Part shown: piece after piece, positions 8,794 through 18,156 of the stretch
Layout of the letters: every line of letters begins with the position of its first letter
Position numbering within the stretch: the first letter of the stretch is position 1
Source of the DNA: DATAOG01 sp963798075
GTDB lineage: Bacteria; Pseudomonadota; Alphaproteobacteria; Geminicoccales; Geminicoccaceae
Direction of reading: 5' to 3'
NCBI GenBank assembly: GCA_963798075.1
Contig: CAWCRU010000006.1
Location: 277,547-341,546 of the forward strand
DNA: 64,000 nucleotides
Notes under the pieces: model-generated
The model's input: only the letters and a program-made list of their open reading frames with translations
Told to the model about the DNA's origin: nothing
Databases searched by the model: none
Position numbers and translations under genes: made by a program

Positions 8794-9075
8794 CTATTCG
8801 AGCTCGACCCTGAGCCGCCGACCGACACAGGACGCGACACGATGCAGGCTGTGGAGCGTGACCCGGTCGTTGGCGGGATCGAGCAACCGGTCGACCTGAG
8901 TGCGGCTCGTCCCCATACGCGCTGCGAGCGCGGATTTGCTGAGTCCTGCTTCTTTAAGCGCCTCTTCCAGTTGCCAGATCAGAACCCGCTTGGCGGCGAC
9001 CTGCGTGGCTTCTTCGAGGCGCCCCTCTTCGGCGAGAAAGTCTTCGAGGCTCGATCCGATGTGCGGGTTGCTCAT
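8794..9075 (-). CDS. XRE-family antitoxin of a HigBA-like pair
   Basis: 93 residues. The N-terminal half is acidic and helical (SSLEDFLAEEGRLEEATQ), the C-terminal half is a helix-turn-helix: EALKEAGLSKSALAARMGTS followed by RTQVDRLLDP, matching the HigA2-like XRE antitoxins that follow Gp49-like toxins. The ATG overlaps the toxin stop (ATGA), so toxin precedes antitoxin, the order usual for higBA. It would bind the toxin and repress the shared promoter upstream of 9431. Confidence 0.85.
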   Translation of the reverse strand: MSNPHIGSSLEDFLAEEGRLEEATQVAAKRVLIWQLEEALKEAGLSKSALAARMGTSRTQVDRLLDPANDRVTLHSLHRVASCVGRRLRVELE

Positions 9076-9431
9076 CGCAGGACTTCCTTCATTCGGCTGA
9101 CCGCGAGATCGAGTTCCGTGTCTGGCGTCTTCCGGGACTTCTTGATGAAGCCGTGGAGCACGACCAAGCGGCCTCCGGCGATGCAGAACAGCAATCGCGC
9201 GATCCGATTGCTCGTCAGGTTGCTGCGCAACTCCCAGAGCCCTCTTCGGGAGCTGATGGAGCGGCAGAGCGGCATGCCGAGAGGCCAGCCGAACTCGAGG
9301 GTGCGCAGGTCGTCCCCGACGATCTTTCTGTCCTCCTCCGGCAAGCGTTTCAGCCATTCTCTAACCAGCTCCCTTCCGGAGCCGGAGCGGTAGAAGGCAA
9401 CGGGAACCCGTTTTCCCGCTTCCGGCATCAT
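9072..9431 (-). CDS. HigB/Gp49-like (RelE superfamily) toxin
   Basis: 119 residues. The family features are FYRSGSGRELVREWLKRLP, DRKIVGDDLRTLEFGWPLG (helical N-terminus and loop), GLWELRSNL and RIARLLFCIAGGRLVVLHGFIKKSRKTPDTELDLA, the last a typical phage-derived Gp49-like core with the basic KKS(R)KTP tail. Such proteins cleave mRNA at the ribosome. The 4-nt overlap with the antitoxin downstream supports a functional TA operon. Both genes are intact. Confidence 0.87.
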   Translation of the reverse strand: MMPEAGKRVPVAFYRSGSGRELVREWLKRLPEEDRKIVGDDLRTLEFGWPLGMPLCRSISSRRGLWELRSNLTSNRIARLLFCIAGGRLVVLHGFIKKSRKTPDTELDLAVSRMKEVLR

Positions 9432-9461
9432 GTACCATGCAATGTGCGCAAGCGCTCGTCC

Positions 9462-9884
9462 TCAATCCTCGCCGAACTCGATCTGGTCCATGTCGTCGTC
9501 GGAAAAGCCGAAGTGGTGGCCGATCTCGTGGATCAGGGTGTTCTTGACGATGTCGGCCAGCGGCTCCTCGGTCTCGCACCAGTAGTCGAGCAGCGGCCGC
9601 CGGTAGAGGAAGATCATGTCGACGTCCTGGCGCGGCGCATCGAAACCCGAGCCGTGGCCGACCGGCACGCCACAATAGAGGCCGAGCAGGTCGAACGGGC
9701 TCTCGAGCTCCATCTCGCGCAGGGTCTCGTCGTCGGGAAAATCCTGGACCCGGACGACCACGCCCGCGATGTGGCTGCAAAACGGCGCCGGCAGCTCCGC
9801 CAGCACCGCCTGGCCGAGGCGCTGGAGATCGGCGGCCGAAGGCGGCGGGCCGCCCACCTTGTCGGAACCGGAGGCCGGGCCCAT
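9462..9884 (-). CDS. Minimal zinc metallopeptidase, DUF1025 (MpgA/zincin-like) family
   Basis: 140 residues, the usual size. The zincin motif HExxH appears as LIHEIGHHFGFSDDDMDQIE, with the downstream Glu/Asp expected as third ligand, and VDMIFLYRRPLLDYWCE is the family core preceding it. These small proteins are found across alphaproteobacteria and actinobacteria; physiological substrates are mostly unknown. It is transcribed toward the toxin-antitoxin pair, 30 nt upstream of it. Confidence 0.85.
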   Translation of the reverse strand: MGPASGSDKVGGPPPSAADLQRLGQAVLAELPAPFCSHIAGVVVRVQDFPDDETLREMELESPFDLLGLYCGVPVGHGSGFDAPRQDVDMIFLYRRPLLDYWCETEEPLADIVKNTLIHEIGHHFGFSDDDMDQIEFGED

Positions 9885-9918
9885 CGTCTATCCCAGGCAG
9901 CAGGGAGGGAGATCGACC

Positions 9919-10221
9919 ATGACGGCGACCTGCGAAAAGCTCACCGGCATCGCCCGCGAGCAGGCGATCGCCGAGCTCGACGGCTGGCAGGACGTGGCCG
10001 GCCGCGACGCGATCGGCAAGACCTTCACCTTCAAAGACTTCAACACGGCCTTCGGCTTCATGACCCGGGTGGCCCTCCAGGCCGAGAAGATGAACCACCA
10101 TCCCGAATGGTTCAACGCGCACAAGACCGTCCAGGTCACCCTTTGCACCCACGACGCGGGCGGCGTCACCGAGCGCGACGTCCAGCTCGCCAAGGCGATG
10201 AACGCCTGCGCCCGGGCGTGA
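9919..10221 (+). CDS. phhB: Pterin-4a-carbinolamine dehydratase
   Basis: 100 residues. Contains the signature FKDFNTAFGFMTRVALQAEKMNHHPEW, with the EKxNHHPEW active-site histidines, followed by VQVTLCTHDAGGVTERDVQLA. It dehydrates 4a-hydroxytetrahydrobiopterin, recycling the cofactor of phenylalanine hydroxylase, or acts as DCoH-like protein. GGAGGGAG lies 7-10 nt before the ATG. No phenylalanine hydroxylase gene is in the window. It is convergent with the SDR gene that follows. Confidence 0.93.
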   Translation: MTATCEKLTGIAREQAIAELDGWQDVAGRDAIGKTFTFKDFNTAFGFMTRVALQAEKMNHHPEWFNAHKTVQVTLCTHDAGGVTERDVQLAKAMNACARA

Positions 10222-10251
10222 GCGCCTGCTGCGGCGCCCTGCTGGGGTGCC

Positions 10252-11013
10252 CTACTGGGGTGCCATGCGGATCGCGCCGTCGAGGCGGATGACCTCGCCG
10301 TTCAGCATCGGATTGTCGAGGATGTGGCGCACCAGCGCCGCGTATTCCTCGGGCCGGCCGAGGCGCTTGGGGAACGGCACGGCCTCGGCCAGCGCCTGCT
10401 GGACCGCCTCCGGCAGGCCCTTCAGCATCGGCGTCTCGAAGATCCCGGGCGCGATCGTCATGACGCGGATGCCGAAGCGGGCAAGCTCGCGCGCCGCCGG
10501 CAAGGTCAGCGCCGCGATCCCGCCCTTGGACGCGGCATAGGCCGCCTGGCCGATCTGGCCCTCGAAGGCGGCAACCGAGGCGGTATTGACGATCACCCCG
10601 CGCTCGCCGTCCTGATCCGGCTCGAGCGCCGCCATGTCGGCCGCCGCGAGGCGGAGCAGGTTGAAGCTGCCGATCAGATTGACCTCGATCACGCGCGCGA
10701 AGTCGGCAAGCGGCATGGGGCCGCTGCGGCCGACGATCCGCGCCGGCGGCGCGATGCCGGCGCAGTTGACGAGGATCCGGGCCGGGCCATGCGCGCTCCT
10801 CGCGGCCGCGACCGCCTGCTCGGCGCTGCTCGCATCGGCGACGTCGCAGGCGATCCCCTGCCCGCCCAGCCGGCCGGCGGCGGCGGCGACCCCGGCGGCG
10901 TCGCGGTCGAGGAGCGCCACCTTGGCGCCGGCAGCGGCCAGCAGCCCGGCCGTGGCGAGGCCGAGGCCCGAGGCGCCGCCCGTGACGATCGCTGCCTGGC
11001 CCTCGATCCGCAT
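10252..11013 (-). CDS. SDR-family 3-hydroxyacyl-CoA dehydrogenase-like oxidoreductase
   Basis: 253 residues from the ATG at 11013. Classical SDR motifs are intact: TGGASGLGLA (cofactor), NCAG, VNTASVAAFEG with catalytic Ser, and YAASK. The sequence from APGIFETPMLKGLP to PFPKRLGRPEEYAALV matches type II 3-hydroxyacyl-CoA dehydrogenases (HSD17B10-like), so NAD-dependent oxidation of short 3-hydroxyacyl-CoA is likely. The in-frame extension to 11109 lacks family similarity and is rejected as the N-terminus. Confidence 0.88.
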   Translation of the reverse strand: MRIEGQAAIVTGGASGLGLATAGLLAAAGAKVALLDRDAAGVAAAAGRLGGQGIACDVADASSAEQAVAAARSAHGPARILVNCAGIAPPARIVGRSGPMPLADFARVIEVNLIGSFNLLRLAAADMAALEPDQDGERGVIVNTASVAAFEGQIGQAAYAASKGGIAALTLPAARELARFGIRVMTIAPGIFETPMLKGLPEAVQQALAEAVPFPKRLGRPEEYAALVRHILDNPMLNGEVIRLDGAIRMAPQ

Positions 11014-11120
11014 GCCCGCCTCCCGGTTCCGCCGCTGCGCCCTGCCTAGCCGATCGGGCGCCGCTGCGGCAAGCCCGCAAGGCTTGCCAGGCGGGGCCCG
11101 GATGCCCAAATCTTGAGGTC

Positions 11121-11480
11121 ATGGACAGCACGCGCACGATGCCCCTTGCCCAGCTGCCGGTCGCCTACCGGCCGCCCGACGCCCGCCGCTTCTGGACCAA
11201 AGTCCGGCGCGTGCTGGCGCAGATCCCGTTCGCCGAGGACCTCGTGGCGGGCTACTACTGCGCCCTCGATCGCGACACGCCCGCCTACGTGCGGGCCGTG
11301 CTGTGCGGCGCGCTCGCCTACTTCGTCCTGCCGCTCGACGTGGTGCCGGACTTTCTCGCCGGCATCGGCTTCACCGACGACGCCTCGGTGCTCGCAGCCG
11401 CGCTGGCCGCCGTCGGCCGCCACCTCCAGCCCAAGCATCGGGCGCGGGCGCGCGCGAGCCTGGAGCGCTTCGCCGCCTGA
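11121..11480 (+). CDS. YkvA/DUF1232 family small membrane protein
   Basis: 119 residues. Carries the DUF1232 core YVRAVLCGALAYFVLPLDVVPDFLAGIGFTDDASVLAAAL, in which YFVxPxDxxPDfxpxxGfxDD is the family signature, forming a short membrane-associated helical hairpin. The function of the family is unknown. It is divergent from the SDR gene; the 107-bp gap between them should hold both promoters. Confidence 0.87.
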   Translation: MDSTRTMPLAQLPVAYRPPDARRFWTKVRRVLAQIPFAEDLVAGYYCALDRDTPAYVRAVLCGALAYFVLPLDVVPDFLAGIGFTDDASVLAAALAAVGRHLQPKHRARARASLERFAA

Positions 11481-11661
11481 GCCCTCCGGCCAGCGGCCGC
11501 GCGACCCTTCACAAAGCCCGACTGTCACATTTCCCTGCGAGGCTCGCTCCACGGCGTGGGCGGCGGCCACCCGGTTCATCCTCGATCGAGGATCGACCTG
11601 TATCAGCCGCCCGCTCTGTGCTTAACTGCCAAGGTCAGGGCGCGGGGCGGAGGGCGGTCCC

Positions 11662-14600
11662 ATGGCAACCCGGTTGCAGGACAAGAAGTCGGATCTGCTC
11701 GAGCGGGTCGTCGACCGGCTGCACGACAAGTTCACCGACGGGCCGGCGGAGCGCGCCGAGGCCTTCGTGCGCGACTACTACCGCGCCGTAGCCCCCGTCG
11801 ATCTGCTCGAGCGCGACCCGCTCGACGTCTACGGTGCCGCGCTCTCGCATCTGCGTCTGGGCGAGCACCGCGAGGCCGGCCAGGCGCTGGTCCGGGTCTA
11901 TAACCCGCAGATCGAGCAGCACGGCTGGCAGTCGACCCATACCGTGGTCGAGGTGGTCACCGACGACATGCCGTTCCTGGTCGATTCGGTGAGCATGGCG
12001 CTGAACCGGCTGGGCCTCCTGATCCACATCACGATCCACCCCGTGATGCCGGTCGTGCGCGACTCCGACGGCGTGCTCCAGGCGGTGCTCGACAAGGACG
12101 CGGCCGACGGCGGCGACGTCCGCCTCGAATCCTACATGCATTTCGAGGTCGACCGGCAGAGCGATCCCGAGCGCATCGAGGCGATCCGGGCCGACATCGA
12201 GAACGCGCTCGCCGACGTCCGGGTCGCGGTCGAGGACTGGCGCCCGATCATCGCCAAGGTCGAGGTCGCGATCGAGGAGCTGCAGCGCGGCGCTGCGGTG
12301 CTCGAAGCGAGCGACCTCGCGGAAGCCGAGGCGTTCCTGCGCTGGATCGCCGACAACCACTTCACCTTCCTCGGCTACGGCTGCTACGACCTGATCCGCG
12401 ACAAGGCGGGCGACCAGCTCAAGCGCGTCGAGACCTCGGCGCTCGGCCTGCTCAAGCGCCAGCGGACCGGCAGCCAGACCTCGCGCAGCTTTGCGAGCCT
12501 GCCGCCGGAGCTGCGCACCCGGGCGCGCGCCGCGCTGCCGCTCGTGATCACCAAGGCCAGCACCCGCTCGACCGTGCACCGGCCGGTCTACCTCGACTAC
12601 GTCGGCGTGCGCCGGTTCGACGCCAAGGGCAAGGTTTTGGGCGAGCACCGCTTCCTCGGCCTGTTCACCTCGGCCGCCTACAATCGCAACCCGCGCGAGA
12701 TCCCGCTGCTCCGGCACAAGGTCGAGCGGATGGTCAAGCGCGCGGCCCTGGCGCCGACCGGCCATTCCGGCAAGGCGCTGGTCAACATCCTCGACACCTA
12801 TCCGCGCGACGAGCTGTTCCAGACCAGCGACGACGATCTGTTCGAGACCGTCCAGGAGATCCTGCACCTGCACGAGCGCCAGTCGCTGCGCCTGTTCCTG
12901 CGCCGCGACGCCTTCGCGCGCTTCGTCGCCTGCATGATCTACGTGCCGCGCGAGCGCTACAACACCGAGATCCGGCGCAAATTTCAGGACATCCTGCTCG
13001 ACGCGCTGAACGGCACCGAGGTCGAGTTCCAGGCGCAGGTCTCGGAATCGATCCTGGCGCGCATCCAGTTCATCGTCCGGACCCCGGACGGCATCCCGGC
13101 CGCCATCGATCGCGGCGAGATCGAGGCGCGCCTGATCGAGGCGTCCCGCTCCTGGAGCGACGTGCTGTCCGAGGCCCTGACCGACGCCCATGGCGAAGAG
13201 GAGGGCAATCGCCTCGCCCGCGCCTACGGCGAGGCGATCCCGGCGGGCTATCAGGAGCAGGTGCCGGCGCGCGCGGCGGTGCCCGACATCGACCGCATCG
13301 ACCGCCTGGCCAAGGGCGAGATCGAGCTCGCGATGTCGCTCTACCGGCCGCTCGAGCAGGACATGGGCGAGCTCTGTCTGAAGCTCGTGCGCGCCGGCCA
13401 GGCAATCGCCTTGTCCGACGTCCTGCCGGTGCTCGAGAACATGGGCCTGCGCGTGATCCAGGAGCAGCCCTACGAGATCACCACGGCCGCCGGCACCACC
13501 TTCTGGCTGCACAATTTCTCGGTCGAGCCGATCCGGGTCGGCGAGCTCGACCCTGACCAGGTCGGGCCGGACTTCCAGGACGCCTTCCTGCGGGTCTGGC
13601 GCGGCGAAGCGGAGAACGACGGCTTCAATCAGCTGGTCCTGCAGGCCGGGCTCAACTGGCGCCAGGTCATGGTCCTGCGCACCTACTGCAAATACCTGCT
13701 GCAGATCGGGATCCCGTTCAGCCAGGCGTACATGGAGCAGACTCTGGTCCACAATCTCGAGCTCGCGCGCCGCCTGCCCGAGCTGTTCGAGGCGCGCTTC
13801 GATCCCGACCTGGCCGGCGACCGCCAGGCGCTGCTGGCCAGCCTCGAGGCCGAGTTCCGCAGCGGCCTCGACGGCGTCGTCAACCTCGATGAGGACCGGA
13901 TCCTGCGGCGCTTCATGCGCCTGATCCTGGCGACCCTGCGCACCAACTTCTATCAGCCCGGGCCCGAGGGCGCGCCGCACAAGCCCTATCTGTCGTTCAA
14001 GATCGACCCCGCGCTGGTGCCGGACCTGCCGCTGCCGCGCCCGGCCTACGAGATCTTCGTCTATGCGCCGCGGACCGAGGGCGTCCATCTGCGCGGCGGC
14101 AAGGTCGCGCGCGGCGGCATCCGCTGGTCGGACCGGCGCGAGGACTTCCGGACCGAGGTTTTGGGCCTGATGAAGGCGCAGATGGTCAAGAACGGGGTCA
14201 TCGTGCCGGTCGGCGCCAAGGGCGGCTTCGTGGTCAAGCGGCCGCCCAGGGGCGGCGATCGCGCCGCGCTGCAGGCCGAGGTCATCGCCTGCTACCAGAC
14301 CTTGATGCGGGGCATGCTCGACATCACCGACAACCGCGTCGGCGGCCATGTCGTCATGCGGCCGCGGGTGGTCCGCTATGACGACGACGATCCCTATCTG
14401 GTGGTCGCCGCCGACAAGGGGACCGCGACCTTCTCGGACATCGCCAACGCGATCAGCATCGAGTACGGCCACTGGCTGGGCGATGCCTTCGCGTCCGGCG
14501 GCTCGGCCGGCTACGACCACAAGGGCATGGGGATCACGGCGCGCGGCGCATGGGAGTCGGTCAAGCGGCACTTCCTCGAGATCGGCCGCGACTGCCAGAC

Positions 14601-16542
14601 CGAGCCCTTCACGGTGATCGGGATCGGCGACATGTCGGGCGACGTGTTCGGCAACGGCATGCTGCTCTCGGAGCAGATCCGGCTGCTCGCGGCCTTCGAT
14701 CACCGCCACGTCTTCATCGATCCGGACCCCGATCCGGGCTCCAGCTTCGCCGAGCGCCGGCGGCTGTTCGAGCTGCCGCGCTCGAGCTGGGACGACTACG
14801 ACCGCAGCCGCCTGAGCCCGGGCGGCGGCGTCTGGCCGCGGACCGCCAAATCGATCAAGCCGTCGCCCGAAGCGCGGCGCGCGCTCGCCCTCGAGGCCGA
14901 GGACTTCACGCCGCAGGAGCTGATCCGGGCGATTCTGCTGGCGCCGGTCGACCTGTTCTGGAACGGCGGCATCGGCACCTACGTCAAGGCTGCCGCAGAG
15001 CGCCACGCGGATGCCTTCGATCGCGCCAACGACGGCGTCCGGGTCGACGCCGAGCAGCTGCGCTGCAAGGTGATCGGCGAGGGCGGCAATCTCGGCCTGA
15101 CCCAGAAGGCGCGGATCGCCTTTGCCCAGAAGGGCGGCCGGATCAACACCGACTTCATCGACAACTCGGCGGGCGTCGACTGCTCCGATCACGAGGTCAA
15201 CATCAAGATCCTGCTCGGCGCCGTGGTCGACCAGGGCGATCTGACCATGAAGCAGCGCGACCGGCTGCTGGCCGAGATGACCGACGAGGTCGCGGGCCTC
15301 GTCCTGCGCAACAACATCCTCCAGGTCCAGGCGATCTCGCTCGCCGAAACGCGGCCGGCCGAGCTCCTCGACAGCCAGGCCGCCTTCATGCGCCGCCTGG
15401 AGGCGAGCGGCCGGCTCAATCGCGAGCTCGAGGTCCTGCCCGACGAAGAGACCCTCGGCCGCCGCCGGCAGGCGGGGCAGGGGCTGTTCCGGCCCGAGGT
15501 CGCGGTGCTGCTGGCCTACGCCAAGATGGCGCTCTACGACGAGCTGGTGGCCGCCGAGCTGCCCGACGATCCCTATCTGCTCCAGGATCTGGTCAAGTAT
15601 TTCCCGCGCCCGTTGCGCAAGCGCTTCCGGCCGCAGATCGCCCAGCACCGGCTACGCCGGGAGATCATCGCGACCCTGGTCGCGAACAGCGTGGTCAATC
15701 GCGGGCTCGGCGAGTTCGTGAGCGAGCTCGGGGAGCAGACCGGGCGCTCGATCACCTCGATCGGGCGCGCCTACATCGTCGCCCGCGACACCTACGACCT
15801 CGTGCCGCTGCTCGGACAGCTCGAGCTGCTGGCCGGCCGGATCGCGGCGCCGCAGCTGATGGCGCTGCTGGGCGAGGCGCGGCTCGCGCTGGTCCGCGGC
15901 ACGCAGTGGTTCCTGCGCAACCTGCCGGCGCCGATCGACGTCAAGGCCTCGGTCGAGCGCTTCAGCGCCGGCATCACGAGCCTGCTCGACAAGCTCGACC
16001 AGGTGCTGGCGGCGCCCGACCGGCAGCGCCTGGCGCAGGCGGTGAGCGAGCATGGCGGCCGCGGCATCGAGGCGGACTCGGCCTGGCGCCTCGCGGCGCT
16101 CCCCTACCTCTTCCCGGCCTGCGAAGCGGTCACGGTCGCCGATGTCGTTGGCACCGACGTGGTGACCGCGGGCAGGACCTATTTCGCGCTCGATGGCGGC
16201 CTCCGTCTCGGCCGGCTGCGCGATCGCCTGGAGCGCACCAGCCCGCGCAACCACTGGGAGCGGGTGGCCCTCGCCGGGCTGTACGAGGACCTGGTCGACC
16301 AGCATCGCCGGCTGACCATCCAGGCCTTCGACAGCGATCTCGTGCGGCCGCACGCCGAGGCCGGCCCCGAAGCTCTCGAGGAGGCGGTCGCGAGGTGGCT
16401 CGAGAGCGAGGTCACGGGCTTCGGCCGCTGGCAGCGGCTGTTGATCGAGCTCGACAACCAGGCGGGCGCCGACCTTGCGATGTTCGCGGTCGCGATCCGC
16501 ACGCTGGCCGCGCTCGACCCGAGCCAGGCCGACGCCGCCTGA
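11662..16542 (+). CDS. NAD-specific glutamate dehydrogenase, large (about 180 kDa) type
   Basis: 1,626 residues, the length of the L-GDH family first seen in Streptomyces and Pseudomonas. It deaminates glutamate to 2-oxoglutarate with NAD. The long N-terminal region (ACT-like segments, DMPFLVDSVSMALNRLGL) precedes the catalytic domain, which includes RGGIRWSDRREDFRTEVLGL, KNGVIVPVGAKGGFVVKRPP (substrate lysines) and GIGDMSGDVFGNGMLLS, then the nucleotide-binding part GEGGNLGLTQKARIAFAQKGG with NTDFIDNSAGVDCSDHEVNI. The frame is unbroken. It is preceded by a 180-bp leader and is probably monocistronic or co-transcribed with the next gene 32 nt away. With glnBA at 42-44 kb it forms part of nitrogen assimilation and glutamate catabolism. 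Confidence 0.95.
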   Translation: MATRLQDKKSDLLERVVDRLHDKFTDGPAERAEAFVRDYYRAVAPVDLLERDPLDVYGAALSHLRLGEHREAGQALVRVYNPQIEQHGWQSTHTVVEVVTDDMPFLVDSVSMALNRLGLLIHITIHPVMPVVRDSDGVLQAVLDKDAADGGDVRLESYMHFEVDRQSDPERIEAIRADIENALADVRVAVEDWRPIIAKVEVAIEELQRGAAVLEASDLAEAEAFLRWIADNHFTFLGYGCYDLIRDKAGDQLKRVETSALGLLKRQRTGSQTSRSFASLPPELRTRARAALPLVITKASTRSTVHRPVYLDYVGVRRFDAKGKVLGEHRFLGLFTSAAYNRNPREIPLLRHKVERMVKRAALAPTGHSGKALVNILDTYPRDELFQTSDDDLFETVQEILHLHERQSLRLFLRRDAFARFVACMIYVPRERYNTEIRRKFQDILLDALNGTEVEFQAQVSESILARIQFIVRTPDGIPAAIDRGEIEARLIEASRSWSDVLSEALTDAHGEEEGNRLARAYGEAIPAGYQEQVPARAAVPDIDRIDRLAKGEIELAMSLYRPLEQDMGELCLKLVRAGQAIALSDVLPVLENMGLRVIQEQPYEITTAAGTTFWLHNFSVEPIRVGELDPDQVGPDFQDAFLRVWRGEAENDGFNQLVLQAGLNWRQVMVLRTYCKYLLQIGIPFSQAYMEQTLVHNLELARRLPELFEARFDPDLAGDRQALLASLEAEFRSGLDGVVNLDEDRILRRFMRLILATLRTNFYQPGPEGAPHKPYLSFKIDPALVPDLPLPRPAYEIFVYAPRTEGVHLRGGKVARGGIRWSDRREDFRTEVLGLMKAQMVKNGVIVPVGAKGGFVVKRPPRGGDRAALQAEVIACYQTLMRGMLDITDNRVGGHVVMRPRVVRYDDDDPYLVVAADKGTATFSDIANAISIEYGHWLGDAFASGGSAGYDHKGMGITARGAWESVKRHFLEIGRDCQTEPFTVIGIGDMSGDVFGNGMLLSEQIRLLAAFDHRHVFIDPDPDPGSSFAERRRLFELPRSSWDDYDRSRLSPGGGVWPRTAKSIKPSPEARRALALEAEDFTPQELIRAILLAPVDLFWNGGIGTYVKAAAERHADAFDRANDGVRVDAEQLRCKVIGEGGNLGLTQKARIAFAQKGGRINTDFIDNSAGVDCSDHEVNIKILLGAVVDQGDLTMKQRDRLLAEMTDEVAGLVLRNNILQVQAISLAETRPAELLDSQAAFMRRLEASGRLNRELEVLPDEETLGRRRQAGQGLFRPEVAVLLAYAKMALYDELVAAELPDDPYLLQDLVKYFPRPLRKRFRPQIAQHRLRREIIATLVANSVVNRGLGEFVSELGEQTGRSITSIGRAYIVARDTYDLVPLLGQLELLAGRIAAPQLMALLGEARLALVRGTQWFLRNLPAPIDVKASVERFSAGITSLLDKLDQVLAAPDRQRLAQAVSEHGGRGIEADSAWRLAALPYLFPACEAVTVADVVGTDVVTAGRTYFALDGGLRLGRLRDRLERTSPRNHWERVALAGLYEDLVDQHRRLTIQAFDSDLVRPHAEAGPEALEEAVARWLESEVTGFGRWQRLLIELDNQAGADLAMFAVAIRTLAALDPSQADAA

Positions 16543-16574
16543 GGAGCGGCCGGGCCGATCGCGACCGTCCGCTG

Positions 16575-17285
16575 ATGGCAACCGTCCTGTGCATGAAGTG
16601 GGGGCGCCGCTACGGCGCTGACTACGTCAACACCCTCTACAGCATGGTGGCGCGGAACCTTACCGTAGCCCACCGCTTTATCTGTCTGACCGACGACCGG
16701 GAAGGCATCCGGCCCGAGGTCGAATGCCGACCCCTGCCGGGGCTGCTGCTGGCGCCCGAGTGGGAGCGGTCGCCCTGGCGCAAGCTCAGCTGCTTCGCGC
16801 CCGAGCTGCAGGACCTGGACGGAGCGGTGCTGTTCTTGGACCTCGATCTTGTGATCATCGACAACATCGACTGTTTCTTCGCCTATCCGGGCGAGTTCTG
16901 CATCATCGAGAACTGGACCCAGCCGGGCCGCGGGATCGGCAATTCCTCGGTCTATCGCTACTGGGCGGGCGCCCATCAGGACGTCTTCGCACGCCTGCGC
17001 GCCGAGCCCGCCGAGATCGTCCGCACCTATCCGAACTCGCAGACCTTCCTGTCGCGTTCGGTGCCTGAGCTCACCTTCTGGCCGGCGTCCTGGTGCCGGA
17101 GCTTCAAGCACGACTGCCTGCCGGGTCGCCTGTTCCGGCGGCTGCGGCCGGCCGCGATCCCGGACGGCGCCAGGATCGTCGTGTTCCACGGCCACCCCAA
17201 GCCGCCGGACGCGGCGCGCGGCATCTGGCCCGAGCCGCGCAAGAGCCTGCGGCCGGCGGCCTGGGTCGCCGAGTACTGGCGCTGA
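16575..17285 (+). CDS. Putative glycosyltransferase (DxD-type)
   Basis: 236 residues, no signal peptide. The N-terminus MATVLCMKWGRRYGADYVNTLYSMVARNL and the DGAVLFLDLDLVIIDNIDCFF segment, which contains a DLDLVI metal-binding DxD-like motif, resemble GT8-like nucleotide-sugar glycosyltransferases that modify surface glycans. The C-terminus IVVFHGHPKPPDAARGIWPE is a recurrent feature of these small enzymes (HGxPKP). The acceptor is unknown. It lies 32 nt behind glutamate dehydrogenase, on the same strand, with no functional link apparent. Confidence 0.75.
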   Translation: MATVLCMKWGRRYGADYVNTLYSMVARNLTVAHRFICLTDDREGIRPEVECRPLPGLLLAPEWERSPWRKLSCFAPELQDLDGAVLFLDLDLVIIDNIDCFFAYPGEFCIIENWTQPGRGIGNSSVYRYWAGAHQDVFARLRAEPAEIVRTYPNSQTFLSRSVPELTFWPASWCRSFKHDCLPGRLFRRLRPAAIPDGARIVVFHGHPKPPDAARGIWPEPRKSLRPAAWVAEYWR

Positions 17286-17535
17286 GGCGGCATGCGGGCG
17301 GCGATTGCCAAGACCGGCGCTCGTCGTTATGGTCGCCGACCACTGATGATCCCGAACGGCTTGGCGAGTCGACCGAACTCTGAGACATTCGCGATCATGG
17401 TCGGGTTGCGTCCGCTTGACGCCGACCGCGTGACTATGTGTGGGCGGCATTCGGACCTGACCTTGCCCATGCTCGATCGGCGGGTCCGATGACGCCACGG
17501 GAACCAACAGCTCGGGCGTCCGCGGGGGATAGCGC

Positions 17536-18156
17536 ATGAGTGAGGTCAACGGCCAGACCAAGGAAGTCGAGCTGTTCTTTCGGCAGTGGCTGCGCTCGCC
17601 CAAGTCGATGGGCGCGGTCATCCCGTCGTCGCGGGCGCTGGCGCGCGCGGTCAGCCGGGAGATCGCCTGGCGCCCGGGCCAAGTGATCGTCGAGCTCGGC
17701 GCCGGCACCGGCGCGATCTCGCAGGGCCTGATGGACTCGGGCCTGCCGCCCGAAGCGCTGATGATGATCGAGCTCGATCGGCCGCTGTTCGAGTATCTGC
17801 GGGAGCGCTTCCCGAAGGTGCGGGTGATCAACGGCGATGCGACCCGTCTGGTCGACATCCTGCGCCAGCAAGGCGTCGAGGAGGTCGGCACGGTGATCTC
17901 CGGCATCCCGATGGTCACCATGCCGCTCGACTTCCAGCGCGCGATCATCGAGCAGAGCTTCGCGGCCCTCGGCCCCGGCGGCTGCCTGCTGCAGTACTCC
18001 TACTCGCCGGTAGTGCCCATCCCGGCCAAGAAGCTCGGCGTCGAGGCGCGGCTGGTCAAGTTCGTGGTGCGCAACCTGCCGCCGGCCACGGTCTGGCGCT
18101 TCCGGCCGCGCGCCGCCTCTGGTCCCGGCCATGGCCAGGCCAACGGTCGCGGCTGA
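17536..18156 (+). CDS. Phospholipid N-methyltransferase-like SAM-dependent methyltransferase (PmtA type)
   Basis: 206 residues. FFRQWLRSPKSMGAVIPSSRALARA is the typical N-terminus of PmtA/KsgA-like phospholipid methyltransferases, followed by the SAM motif VIVELGAGTGAISQGL, an acidic post-I residue (MIELDRPLFEYL), and VISGIPMVTMPLDFQRAIIE where PmtA enzymes have a GLP/GIP motif. It would methylate phosphatidylethanolamine toward phosphatidylcholine, or a related lipid, at the inner membrane. The last 26 nt overlap the start of the lipid exporter gene, tying it to the envelope-lipid block. Substrate is inferred from family and context. Confidence 0.75.
   Translation: MSEVNGQTKEVELFFRQWLRSPKSMGAVIPSSRALARAVSREIAWRPGQVIVELGAGTGAISQGLMDSGLPPEALMMIELDRPLFEYLRERFPKVRVINGDATRLVDILRQQGVEEVGTVISGIPMVTMPLDFQRAIIEQSFAALGPGGCLLQYSYSPVVPIPAKKLGVEARLVKFVVRNLPPATVWRFRPRAASGPGHGQANGRG

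Noticed and set aside
11635..15648. 1,337-codon open frame on the minus strand inside glutamate dehydrogenase
   Set aside because: It is the antisense shadow of a recognised, unbroken gene in very high-GC DNA; it has a repetitive, charged composition with no domain.
17292..17492. 66-codon frame between the glycosyltransferase and the methyltransferase
   Set aside because: Arg/Pro-rich with no domain and poor start context; probably spurious.
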